Source: Gymnogyps californianus (lineage: Eukaryota; Chordata; Aves; Accipitriformes; Cathartidae). Taken from it: a DNA stretch of 64,000 nt. The position numbers and the translations under genes were made by a program. The stretch covers positions 49,160,663 through 49,224,662 of the forward strand of contig NC_059500.1 of NCBI RefSeq assembly GCF_018139145.2. Direction: 5' to 3'. Positions 1 to 13,400 of the stretch are shown piece after piece (position 1 is the stretch's first letter; every line of letters begins with the position of its first letter). A model generated the notes under the pieces. That model had not been told where the DNA came from, searched no databases, and was given only the letters and a program-made list of their open reading frames with translations.

Positions 1-2993
1 CAACCTCTTTCTACTGTATCACACAAGTGAACTTTTGAGCCAATGCTAAAAATTATTATCAGGACATTTAAAGTATATTGTTATGCCTGAACCATGTTTT
101 CACTGAAGCCTTTTTACACCACTCAAGTGATTAAAAAAAAAAAAAGTAAATGCAATTAGCATTTTGTGTTTTATATATTTTTTCACAGGAGGAATGCAAT
201 TTTAAAAAGTTTTTCTGCTGCCACCTGCACAGTCAACATTTAACTTTACAGTAAAAATGAAAGGCATCTTACAAAAAGCTGCACTCATGTCTACTGTTCG
301 TGGAAAGATCTGGGGAAGAAATAAGAGCAAGCAAAACGTGAATGCTGTTTCACTTGGCATACAATTCTAGTAAGCTGGGATGAATGCTTCTAACTTCCTA
401 ACTGGTTAGTTTGGCCTGCATCATTTATAATGAAACAATTTGACATTGAGATTGGGAAGCACTGGCAGACTGCAGAATGTAGGTGCAGTTTGCCTTAAGT
501 CTTGTTAGAAGGCCTATCTGTATGTTGAGGAGAAATGATGAGCTATGATAGTTGGGCTGATCTGCAACATGAACCAATTAGTACACTTGCTTAGGATCAC
601 CACTGCTCCCGTGTTTTGTTTGCAAAATCTAAACTCAAAAGATACATGATTTTGCAAAATCAAAACCACCCATAGCTTTACTCTCCTCTAGTGACCAAAA
701 AAGCTAATAAAGGAAAATGAATTTAAAGGATTTATAGGGAGATGGCAGTGAGAAACAGCTCCCAGTATAACTTTAGGAATCGCGAGGTTATCAGTATTCT
801 ACTGTCCTCCAGGTTCTCACTGCAGTACAGTACAGGCTTTAGACTGTTCTTTCCTTTTGAGCAGTGGCTCTTAGTGTAGTTTTCTCTGTTGCATGGTAAA
901 ATATTCCCAACATGCATCCTGAATTGCACTGAGGAGTGAGGATAAAAGACAATGTTTGATTTATTAATTTCTAGTGGATTAGAACTACAAATGTTTGCTA
1001 TGTTTTTAATTTGAGAAGTAGAGAGAATCACAGCAGCTTTTAATTATGCATTTTGTGTAATGCAGCCCTGAATAGAGCAGAGCAAAATTAAAATTGTGGA
1101 TCAAATGCTAAATCTGAGTAGTGACTGAAGTGAGCTGTAGTGTAATGCTAATGGTTTTGCGTCTTCCTGGCATTATGTCAATAATAGCTCTAATCACATT
1201 AAAGAGAGAGCCCATTAGCTTATTCTCTTCAGCAGCATGCACCATAGCAACATACTGTGAGCCTTGAAATAACTTGAAATTTCTTTCAAAAGCATTGCTG
1301 TCTATGAGCTAAGAAGGGTGTGGTATTAAACATCATAACAAAAAAACCCTAAACCTAGGAAAGCCTTCTCTGTATCTTCTTAATTAAGCCTCTGCTAGCT
1401 TCCATTTCATTTAAGAACTTGGATTTCTACTGGTTGCCCTATTTAAGTAATTTTAGTGAGAATCCGTGACAGTTTTGTGAGACAGAGTGATTCTTACACT
1501 GGCTGTACCTGAAAAATTACCTTTTACAGGATTTGAACTTAAGGGCAGGGACCTTCTCAGTCACGTTTATTAAATGATTTTTCTGCCAACCTGTTCCAGC
1601 ATGTAGCATTGCTTTTATATTATTACATGTGCATAGAAAAACTGCAACCATACTGACCAACCTTTGTTGTCCATTTAGTATTCCCTTCAGAATTTGACAC
1701 AGACTAAATAGATGGTTGTTCATAAACCAGACCAAACCAAACCAACAACAAAACATGCTTTTGTTCAGTCAGATTGATCCACAAAAGTCAAGTTTTAAGT
1801 CCAGTTATACTGGAAAAATATTGTTTGAACTCCTTTGAAGATGACAGGATTCTTCACAATTTATACCAGCATGAATCAGAGGAGAGAGCCAAATTCTGGC
1901 CTTGGATGCTCACACATATTTCTTGTCTACTTCAGTAGAGACTGCAGGTTTTTATGTGTGGTGGCAAAATTTGACCACTGTATCCCTAGCCCTTTCTCTG
2001 CTGGCTCAGCTCATCAACAGCTGACTTCCTCTATCTCTCACCACAGGCTGCTTGTCATGGCTCATACAAGCTCTTTTTCCTCTCTAGCTTGTGCTCTTAG
2101 ATACAGTCTGTGCTTTGTTGGTGTCTCTATTTCTTTTCAGGTCTCAGCTGAAAACATTCCTTTTACCTGTGCCTCTTAATTTCTCCCTCTGCTGTTATTT
2201 ACAATATCAGTGTAACACTAGGATATAAGTCTGTCCAGCATTTTAGGATACAGCTTGTTTGAAAGATGCTATACTAAATAAAACTGTATTTTATGTCTGC
2301 ACAGAGAACTATATCCCAGGTATCCCCCTAACATATCTATAAATCATTCACCACATAAATGACTGATTCCGTTTGATACCAATTTTTGTTTCAGTTACTG
2401 GTTTTGTAGGATGTTTTATTTCTGTTGCATCACAAATAGTAAATTACCAGAAAAAAAATAGGTATTTGAAACTAATCCAAGTTACAGCAAGGAACCAACT
2501 GCTGTACAGAGACTGATCTCCCAATATCAGGTGTAGGCATTCTCATTAACTTGCTTTATCCACAGGAAGGAAATAGGTTCGTTTAGCCATGTTTGACGAA
2601 ATTCATGTTCAGACAGATAGCAGAAGAAACAGTCGATAGCAAGGAACTAGGAAGGTCTGATCCAGTATGCATTTACACACATGGGTGGCCTCAGTGAATA
2701 CAGCTGAAGTAGTTTACCCCAGAAATATTATTCATGGAGACAGAGCAAGGTTCAGCTATGGCTTAAGTCATACGCATTTTGATTATCTGAAACTTTTCAG
2801 TCATTTGCATATATCTAGCAATTAATTGAGGTGCAGAACAAAAGACAAAATCCATTGTTTTAAATCAAATATGTAGTGTTTAATACGTTACTTGAAGTCT
2901 TACTTTTCTTCTTGTGCTTGTGGAGAAATCTTATCTTGCTTATCTTATTTAAACCAAAAGAAATGTCATGCTTAACAAGCAAGTTATTAATTT

Positions 2994-3020
2994 AATAAAT
3001 AAATAAATAAATAAATAAAT
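2994..3020 (+). repeat. (AATA)n microsatellite
   Basis: About seven uninterrupted AAAT units in intron sequence. Confidence 0.95.
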
Positions 3021-5190
3021 GCTAGGGAGGAAATTTTATACAGTTCAGCTAGATCACAAGAATTTATTTTGAGGTTTTGTAAGTATTTACTATTCAATAA
3101 AAAATTGAGATTGTTAGAAAAAACACCTTATAAAACAATACACCCTGATAAATAATAGGTTATGAAATTCTTCAAAGTACTACACACTTCATAATTCTGC
3201 AATTTGTTTATCAATTGGAGTATTTAAGTGGAACAGAGAGTAAAATTATTTTCTGACCACCACATGCCATAATTCTCCCTATCAAATGTGATCCATCAAG
3301 GCAATGAAACAAATACTAAGCCTGGGTAAGATCTCTAACTAGTATCACTTATATCATCTTTATGGGCCAAACCTTTTCACTAACGTTTTGGTTCAGAAGA
3401 TCCAGATCTGTCCTAGGGCTTGCAAAGGAAAAAAAAAGTCATTAAAGGAAAAAAAGTTAGAGGAATTTACAAAAAGCATATATGTGCAACTGTGTTCTTG
3501 TTTTCTATTGACATATGCACAAAATGCAAGCAATGCTTATGAATCATGAGTGTGCACCATTGAAATAATGGATGTCAAGGGTCACACTTTCAAAGGGATC
3601 TCAGCTTGGACTGCAGAGGAAAGGTGTCAGTTTGCTTTGTATGCATATATATAACTGGTGACCACCATATACGCACTAGACCAAATGTATTCCTGTGCGT
3701 TCAAACTTTAGATGCGTTTTCAAAAACACATGTCCAACATTTTAGATTTCTAACATGAGTACGTCTTTGAGTCACTCTCAGTCCTACCAAACTCCTTCCA
3801 TTTACAGTTGATAGAAAGGAGAGCTCCTGCTGCACCTCTCCTCTGCACATTTGTATAGTGGCTTTGTAGTTCTCATGCTGTCATTGCCTTTACATATGTT
3901 ACATGGAGTCACTAGTGAATGATAAGATAAGCAGTGTGTCCTTTCTATCCCCACAAACTTGTGGCCAATAAAACTAAAAAAGGCCAGGGTAGATTCTTTC
4001 ATATTCCATAATTTTGACAGTAGATTGCTACTTCCTTTCTCTTTTCAAAATGTTAAATTTTTAACTGCTGTGTCATTTGGCACATAACCTTTCTAATGGT
4101 AAGGATTTCAGGTGGCATTTATGGTTGCCACTCTATTTCAACACTAGGTCTTCATGTGTATGCATGAGAGCCAATACCAAGAGATTTCATTCCTATTGCA
4201 TTGCTAAGCAGTCCAGATTCCTACACTACTACCAAGTTCTCTGCATAGATACTGGAAGTATTGCATGATTTTGTGAGAATTTTTTGTAAAATGTTTGCAA
4301 AAAGTTGCATTGTTTCTTAATTATTGCATGATTTGAGGTAACAGCCTGTGTGAGGACAATGTTTTACAGCTATTGCTTGAAATTAGGACTTATTTTTTAT
4401 TTATCTGTCTATTGTGAATAATAGCAGAAACAATATGCTTGGATGCTTTGTTGTATCAGCATCTGATAATGTTTGGACATCTGGAGAGAGTGTTAATAGT
4501 GAAAGAGACAATTTTGGGTAGATAAGCTTCTTCCAAATTAATTTTAACTTGCATCATAGATATATAGTGACGTTAAAAACCCCCAGCCCTTAATAATACA
4601 CTTTGCTTCTCTTTGTTACTGACAATATCATCAGAGTTAAACAAACACACAGAAAAAGAAGAGGCTGCAACACAGTGAAAACTCTGTGTATTATTTTGTC
4701 AGTGAATAATGGGGTGTAAGAGGGCACTGAAGGTCACTAATGTCATTAGTATTTTTCTCTATTGATACCCAGCCTCAGTGTGCGAAGTATACAGAAATCT
4801 AATCTCCATGTTTCCAGCATTCATGCCTTTTCCTAATTGTCTCTTTTATATCTGCATCTAGAAGTTAACTGATTTGGGCCCCAGTTGCATAAGCCTAACC
4901 CACATAGGCAGTTTTACATCAGCAAGTAGTTGCACTGGCTGCTTGTCTAAGTCAAGTTAAAATAATTGCAAATGTGCAAGACTGAAATTTTGGCTTATGA
5001 ATATGAACTTTTTTAAATAAAAGAGAAAAGGAAGTGGATATGTTAAGCACTGTGGTTCAGACAAAGTCATTGTTCTATACTTCCAGCAGTTTCTAAACAG
5101 TTTTTTGGACAAGTGCTGTAGGTATGTAGGTGGATTTATTCCTAGAGAAATTTATAAAATGGGGGTGAAACAGAAGTTCTAGAAAAGTGG

Positions 5191-5333
5191 TCTCTCCTCC
5201 TCCCTCTTCTTCTCTTTCTTTCCCTTTCACTTTCATTCTCCCTCTTTTTCTTTTGCTTCCTCTCCCCCTGCCCTTTTCTTTCCCTTTCTCTCTCTTCTCC
5301 TTCTCTCTCTCTCTTTTTCTTTCTCCCCCTCCC
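5191..5333 (+). repeat. 143-bp polypyrimidine tract
   Basis: The + strand is almost all C and T, with only a few interruptions near 5229, 5234, 5255 and 5270. Three overlapping minus-strand frames rich in Arg, Lys and Glu are by-products of this tract and are not genes. Confidence 0.95.
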
Positions 5334-8300
5334 AACATGTAAAACACCAGCAGTCATGCACTGTAGATTCATAAAAGGTGGGAATATTTCTAGCTCTCTG
5401 GCAGGTAGAAGACATTGTTACAGGCTGAATACATTTATATCTGAATAAATTCCCAGGGAGGCTGAGAACCACTGACATAGTAGGTATGTAAAACCATGTA
5501 ACTGACATCGAGGCCTGTTGCACTTGTGTAGCCTTATTGAATCAGTGGAGCGCTCAGTCCCCAGTGAGGCAGATGTCACCAGCATCTGCATTCCTGACAA
5601 GCAGCTACACCTGAGGTTCAGGGGACACTTACGTACTTCTGCTGAGCCCTGCGTCACTGAGGCTTCATCACAGGCTTTGAAAAGTATATTTTCAAAAGTG
5701 AAACAACAGCTTATATACGTTGATTGAATATAGTGGAAGGAGTCATTAGAGTGCAAGTTCTTCAGCTATGGTGTCTCTTTAAGTGTCATAAGTGTTGTGC
5801 TTGGACTCCAAATGAGATTGGTTCTCCTGATGATAACATCATACAAACACTAAATAATTTTAAAATACATGAAGTGGCTTGTGACTCTCTTATATTTTCT
5901 CTGAACTTTATCTTGAACATGACATATCCCATCCCCCTTTTTTTCTTCCTTCTTTTGTCAATTAATTTTGTCTTGTTTGAAAATCCTGTATGGCATAGGA
6001 GAGGAGGACAGTTTTTCTTACTCCAGTTCAAATATAATAAAAGTCAAGTCACACACAACACAAAATCCAAGCCAGATAAATGAAGTGACAGAAGAGCACC
6101 ATAAGAAGCCATTGTATATCCTACAAAAAACCACCGAAACATTCAGATATAATAAAGTCCAAGAAGCTTTTTTTATAATTCTTTCAGGATTTCTGCCTCA
6201 TCATCTTTGACTAAAGAGCTTTTACCTGGGTGGTAGTAGAGTGATGATCAAAGAACTTTAAGTAATAGGTAGAGTTCTCTAGGAAAAGTACACAAAATGC
6301 ATGGAATGTGCGTGCATGCATGTGTGTGTAATTATTTTAAAGCTGGACACTGTTGTCTTGGTTTATTGCTCTTTGATTCTGAGGCTGACCTAACGCTATG
6401 CCTTGCAGTACATGACTGTATTCCTTGAGCCCTGGCTAATACGTGGACTTCTTGTGGTGAGTCTGAAATTCCACTGCAGGGTTTGAGTGGAGAAACTCTT
6501 GTGGTTTATGGCATCATCAGTACCTTGAGATGGAAATGGGGCTTTATGGAAATCAATCTTCCTTAGAGGGCTCTGTACAATACAAAGTGCTTAAAAAATA
6601 CTAAGTGAATGCTGCTTTTACTGTTCTGGCATCTGCCCAGCCAGTGCTCGCTTATGGATGGTTATACTATAGGTGGGTCTTCTGCAGCCACAGCTCTCAT
6701 TGCTCTGGTTGAAAAATAGGAAAAGAGGTGGGTGAATGGTTGCAGAGGGAGTAGGCTATTGCTTTATCCTCTCCTAATTCTCACACATAGTTTTTACCGC
6801 TTCTTTCCAAACCTCACCTGTCCTGCTGCTGTGGAAACACAGCTTCATTCTTCGTCTCCCTGTGTTATTTTCCCTCCTAAAAGTGCACTTAAGGAAGAAC
6901 AAAACCTGGCTTTAACCTAATTTTACTACATCTTGTGTCAAAGATTTTTCATAAGTCATGTAGTAGCTATAGTGCCTTGTTTGTGTGAGTGTGAATTCAA
7001 TGTTTTTCACTCCCTCAGATCAGTAAAAAGACAGGTGTAAGCCACTGCATTGCTACATGTTCTGACCTACTGCTGCTGCTGTTTGCTATGTCCTTGCTAC
7101 TATGTGTGTACCACGATATAATTGTTTAAACATGCTCTCACTGCTGTGATATTCCTATGGTGAATCCTGCATAGTAATTTGATTTGATTAATGGATTTTA
7201 GAAGGTGTGGTCCCCTCCTTCGAGCTCATGTGGATTGAGACCACCATGTTATAGGTAACCTTGCCTGTTTAGCTCCACCAAATTCAATTAATTACTCTGT
7301 AGTTCACTTAAGAAAAAATGTAGAAAGCAATTCTAGGAGTTGATCACATAACAACACTAATGTTGCATTTCTAATGACTTGGCAGCAATCATTTCGTGCT
7401 AAGAGGACTGCAAGACATACCGATATGTTTTAAATAACTTATAAATGATAACTCCATTTACTATGAGTTTTACAGATCCCTCTAGAGGTCTGACCTTACT
7501 GTCGTAGGTGGGCAAAATTGACATTGGCTTGCAATCTTCAGTGGCCATTTGCCTTTTTCAAGATTGCAGGAATATGGCCTTCTGTCTATACAAGATTTTC
7601 TGTGTTATTATCACAATTGATCCAAGCTCAGTTGGTCTGTCTGTGAACAATGAAACCCAGAGTCTTACTTCCTTCACAAAACTCTTTAAACAGTTTCATT
7701 TCAGACATTGCCATCACTGAGGAACAGCTGAGAGAGTCTGTGATTGCTGAGAGATTCACTTGGTTCTTTCTCTTGTGCACTGTGATACTTTCCCTTTGCT
7801 CCATAGTGTAATTCACAGTGCATTTGGCCCCATATGAGCATTTACATTTGTATGCAGGTTGCTATCTATTCAGACTATTCCTTGTTTTATTTTACAATAG
7901 ACATTTATGATTAATTTAGGGTCTGAACTGTAATCTGTTAAATTTCTGGGTTTTAGAATGCATATTCAGGATTGCATTTCCACATAAGATAGATATATAT
8001 ATAAGTAAAAAAGGTCATTCATTTTATTTTAATAATTTATTTCAGCCTCTCAGTAGAGTGCAATAAATAAATAGGGTATAAAATATTTGCATCATCATGG
8101 CTGTGGCCTGAGGAGTTTCATACACCACCATAACCTTGTCATCTTTTGGTTTTGATATACAAAATCAAAACCAAGAGGCTTGTAATCCTCCATATATTGA
8201 TTTTTTATTATTAAAAAGTGAAAGTTGAAAGGCAGCTCTAAGCCTGCTTTATCAGCCACACTTGGACCAACTTTGGATGCCGTTTCTAAGAGCTGGAGAT

Positions 8301-8969
8301 TTGCCAAACACATTAAAAGTTACTTTTTGCTTGCATTTTGCCAAGCTATTCTTACAGCTCTTTTTTTATGAAAATAATTCATTTTATTTGCTTTGCAACA
8401 GATATTTGTATTCAGGGGAGTCTCTTCTGTATTAAGACAGAGTCTGTCTGTCCCCTGGGGTAAAAGGGCGGCTTGTAAAGTTATCAAAAGAAACTTGTAA
8501 GTATGAGCACTGTTATTTCCTTCAGAGTTTGCTGCACTACAAGTAATCTAATGACAGTTTATTGGTGTCCATTTGGGGAAGTGGGATTGGTATTTTTATT
8601 TGAGAATTATTTCACTTGGGAAGCTCTGAACATAATAAGCATGAATGAAACAATGACAACGTAGTGTAAAAAAGGTCGTTTTCTGAGAGGATGAACTAGA
8701 AAAGGTGTTCATTGACTCATCGTAGTTTACGTGTCCAAATATCGTAGAAGTGAATCCTTCCAGCCATGTCCCACTGTCCTCCACTGAAAAAGGGAGTGTG
8801 CATTTTACTGCAACTCTCTAGATAGGCTCTTTCTAAGTCTGTCTTTTCATTTCAGTTCTTCTGTAGCTCAGTTAATTTACTTACTGCAGGACAGAGTTGT
8901 TTGAATGTTCATAAAGGCAGGTCAAGTTCACAATAAACTGTTTATTTGAGGTTACATATATGTAGGGCT

Positions 8970-8999
8970 CCACTGACTTCAGCCTTTCAAAGTCAGTGG
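8970..8999. repeat. perfect 10-bp inverted repeat (hairpin)
   Basis: CCACTGACTT at 8970-8979 is matched by AAGTCAGTGG at 8990-8999 across a 10-base loop. The sequence resembles the terminal parts of old palindromic amniote repeats. Confidence 0.7.
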
Positions 9000-11900
9000 C
9001 GTGTTTTTCATAACAACATCATCATGAAGTAAGGGGAAATGTTGTCTATGTCCATTTTAAGGACAAGGATCTGAGACGTGGAAGGATCATGATTTGTCCA
9101 GAATACACAAAAGTGGCTAGTAAGTCTAGGATTAAAGCTTCAGTTTCTTTGGGGTTGCCCATCTCCACCTCTTTCTCTGAGATTACAGTATGAAAAGGCA
9201 TTAAAAATGCAAAAAGTTTGGTTTCCTTTTCAGATGACAAATGTTTGTAATTTATGAGATTCCTGTTTGATGTTTTAGGTCCTTCTTTAAACCTTAAGAA
9301 TAGGTATAGTTCAATCACTCAGTTTGAATTTCCAAGCATTTAGGTCATTTGCACCTGTAGTTCAAACAGTAACTCTGGAGCTGCAAACTGACCAAAAATA
9401 ATAAAGATTTTTTGCACATGAACCAAGGTCACTTATATGCTCATGTCCATCATACCATACCAGGCCATTTGACTGGAAGAATGAGAGCGGTGGCACAGGC
9501 CTCAGCATGGCTCGACTTGGAAGAATTTACTCACGCAGAACTTCCATTATGTTTGGAAAAACAGAGTTTTGCCTAAATAGAGGGTTAGGCCAGCAAATGG
9601 CACTTGTTAATCTCCAACATTTAGCATTCTCTTGCTTATTCTTCTGTCCAGTCCATACTGTGAATATGTATCATACCTTCCAGTGTCCTCCTCAACATGA
9701 ATTGCTCACGAAAAATGGGTTTCTGTTCTTCCTGTACTGTTGTTGAGAGCTGAAAATGGTAGCAAAAACTCCACAGTGTGTGAAATTCTCCAGAAATGAT
9801 GAATAATTGATACACAAAAATAATGGTTTTAGTATAATTCTAAATGTTCACGTCCCTCTTTAGAATTTCCTTTCGTAAGTAATGTTGTGACTGAGCTGTC
9901 TTGTTAACACCATGTACGTTTTAAATTTTATAGTGTTTTCTTGCTTACCTCAACCTTTACCACCTGCTGATCTATGTCCATACAAAGTATCACTTAGCTT
10001 TTTGAATCAGTTTTAGATCCAAGGTACATACTTCCATTTAAATGTAAAAGATCTCAGGCAAAGCTGAGTAATACCTATGTAAATAATATTCCTTAATGAA
10101 TAGAGTTATCTGCAAGTAACTTGGTATCTCTAGAGATTGTTCGAAGAAAGCTGATGAAACCCAAAATGTGCAAAAGCAAGAATTGCACAGTATATGGAAT
10201 TTTCTTAAAGATCCTAACTGGCATGAATAACTATGTTTCTCCTGTCTGCTTTCTTAGCTGTCACCCAATTTCATTCTGCTGTTTTGCCAGGGTTTTTCGT
10301 AAAAATTATTCAGTTAAACCAGTCTCACAGTTTTCCCCAGAAGCAGCCAGCATTGTTTCCCTGCCCTTAAAGGTTAATGTTGTATTTAGGGCCCATGCTT
10401 GCCTGCATAGAAAACAGGTATTAATCCTTACCTTCATTTGGTGGGACTGCCAACTTACCCATTACAAGTGTATAACACTTGTTGTCTCTGTCTTGCAGAG
10501 CTTCTCTGCTATTAGCAAAGGTCAGAAGCCAAAGAACCTCCAAATTCAAAGAGAAATATTAATAATTTAGAAGTGCATTTTTTCAAATAATATTGTACAT
10601 GGCAATAACAGTGTTCTGTGTCCTTAAACATTTTAAAACATTTGTTCCCTAGCACTTTACCATCAGCTACATTGGTTTTACTTTTCCTTCAGCATAGAGA
10701 GAAAATAACGTACTTGGAGGATAGAGGGTTACTGCAGCACTTCCATTTATTTCTGCAGTGGATACCCTGCTGAAAGTTGCATTGACTGAACACAGGACAG
10801 ACACAAAGATCAATCCTAGTGGGACCAAAACCCTTAAGGTAGTGCTTACTCAAAATCGATCCGTCTTTTCAGTTATCCCTGGCAGTGATGGCTGTTACAT
10901 TTTCTTACCATTTCACTACAGCTTTTTCTTCCAACGTATACTGAGAGCATGGTCAGAGGTGCTGTCCTTATCTGTGTTCCATTCAGACCACTGTTATTTT
11001 CAGTAATATCAGTAATTTTGTTATATCTCAGTCTGTCCATTCTTTCTGGATATGACACTATTTTAATCCAACAAAATAAATGTACACTTTACTATGATAA
11101 AAAGATTTTCAGTGTTGGTATAACCTGCTGAATTGCAGTAAATTATCACCAGGTTTTGAAGAATTCTGACATTTTCTTACACAGCAGCTTAAACAGTCTT
11201 ATATTGCTGCTCTTCAGGAATCAATTCTGCTCCAATTTGCATGTTGTCCTCCTGACTTCATTTTTTTGCACTGGTCAGAAGCTGGTGCTGAACATGTTTT
11301 AGGATGTGTATAAAGTGGGAAGGTTTGCTGAATGAGGAGATGTGTAAAATATAAGGCAAAATCAAATACATTTAAAATATGCAAATATGTAACATTGTCA
11401 TATCAATGCGTATATCATTTGTGAATGTATCATATATATATGTGTATAAAGTGTGTCCCCAAAGCTGATAAAATGCATTAGTGTGTAACCTTATTGCAGG
11501 ATGCAGGGTTGACATACCCATTGTTATGCATTGGTTTTCCTGCAAGCTGCACAGCAGGCAGTTTCATCTAAGTAGCTAAAAGAGCATCTCACTCCACGAA
11601 TCATCCACTTGCCTGGCAAGCAGGGAAATACCCTTGTTCTAAGAGTTAAATGTCAGGTCTGAGGGAGGGTAAGAGGATTCAGTTTCTACTCAAGCCAGTG
11701 GTGAGAGGCAGTTCACGTGCTGAGACTGCACTGAGCTTGAGGAAATGAAATTTGTAGCCTGAGTCACAATAAGAAGCACACTCGTTACTAACTCTTTGCA
11801 ATTAATGTGATTGCCAGCAATACAAAACCAGTACTAAAAGGCCTTCTCTGACTCAAGAAGGGACTTTCCCAGGACAGTATGGAAATGCACTATCTCTGTT

Positions 11901-12391
11901 GTACTGTCTGCAAAGGACTGTGGTTCCTAGGGATATCAATCAGTTACCTCTCCAAGACCAATATAGGAAGCAGCATTATTTAAAAAGCAGCAGTTGTTGT
12001 AACCTTCTTTACCATAGGCTTATTTTGCCTCTGAGCACTGACTGTGTATGTGCTTCTTGTTGAAGTCATTGAGCTGTCTTTGGTGAAAGAAGGAAACAAG
12101 GTCAATAACAAGTCAACTTTCTTTTTCAAAGCAGGACATATCTGGTCTCAGTGATGTCCTACCAGTAGAGTACTCTTAACTGTGACTTGAAATGGCTTCA
12201 CAAAATGGAATACACCAGGAAGCTGGTATTTGCCAATTCTGCTTTTCTCTCCTGAGGTAGAACTACCTCAATCCATAGAGGGTGAATTGAACTCAGAATT
12301 TTTTCTCTACCTCTGTTGAATTCTAATTACACCAAGGAGGTGACTCAAAGTGCAGGCTCTGTGGAAAACAGTAGGCAATGTGCTAATTTAA

Positions 12392-12410
12392 TTTTTTTTT
12401 TTTTTTTTTT
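12392..12410 (+). repeat. poly(T) run of 19
   Basis: A simple homopolymer with no retroposon body visible on either side. Confidence 0.95.
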
Positions 12411-13009
12411 AAATCAATACATTGACTTAGGTGCTGCCTGCCAGATTCTGCTCTGGCTTGTGCACTGAGCAGTCCTGTTGGAGTCACTAGGACTGGTCAG
12501 GGCAGACACGATCCAAATTATGACTCTTCTTTGATATTGTTCTGAAACGCATCCATTAAATTAGCATTGCCTGTGGTTTTATGGACGCTACTTCAGTTCC
12601 AACTTGTGTTTGGATTTCTCAGCTGAAAAAAAAAAATCCTGTGTGGCTGTGGTCAGAAACAATAGAAATTGTGGAATTCGGCACAGCCCTGAATATGAGA
12701 TTGTTTGGAAAATATCACTGGCTCATCTATCAACTGTTAAATTAGCAGAAGAGTTCTCAGGAGGTGATCATGGAATTACTACTACTGTAGCTTTCTATAT
12801 TTCTTCTGTTTTACTGCCCTTAGGCGTACCACTTCAGAGCCTTCTTCCACCACACTGTGTCCCATCCACTTCTAAATATATCTCCTAAAAAATTCAATAT
12901 GTGTTTACTAATTGTGATCAGGCTAAAAATTCAAGTGCTGTGCTTGTGGGACTTTTTTTTATCAGAAGCCATATTTAAGTGATGACACACAGTAATTTGT
13001 TCATTCTTC

Positions 13010-13400
13010 TGTCAGTGTAATTTACAAGGCAACGACAGATAAACATAGCTATACAAGATTCATTTACAGTGACACAATGGCAGATACACAGAGCAGAACC
13101 CTGCCTATGAGATAAAGTGGACTGAGTGACTTACGCAGTAATTAGGGGATAATTGTCATTAACCTCGCAAACAGTAGTTTACCCATATTGTTTAAAAGGC
13201 TCCAGGATGCATAATGACAAGGTAATCTGTCAAAGCGCTAGGGGGAAATATTAATAAGATTTGTGCAAGCCTGGATAGAAAATATGCAGAAAGCGGCCAC
13301 ATTAAGCTAATTGGTGGATGAATATACACTTGTAAAAGTGCTTCTAATGGCACGTTTGCTGCTCTCCAAATGACTACTGTTAATGTGGAGAAGTGGGCTG
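13010..13400. promoter_or_regulatory. candidate conserved noncoding element / enhancer
   Basis: This block has dense homeodomain-type cores (GTAATTAGGGGATAATTGTC near 13138, AGCTAATTGG near 13305), a TALE-like CTGTCAAAG near 13228 and GATA-type motifs. It has more CpG than its surroundings and no simple repeat. That texture is typical of conserved developmental enhancers. Conservation itself cannot be seen from one sequence. Confidence 0.3.

Noticed and set aside
5093..5523. Arg/Lys/Glu-rich minus-strand frames
   Set aside because: They are translations of the polypyrimidine tract at 5191-5333.
10121..10570. 149-codon + frame in the upstream intron
   Set aside because: One or two ORFs of this length are expected by chance in 64 kb of six-frame AT-rich sequence. 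There is no recognisable domain or splice context.
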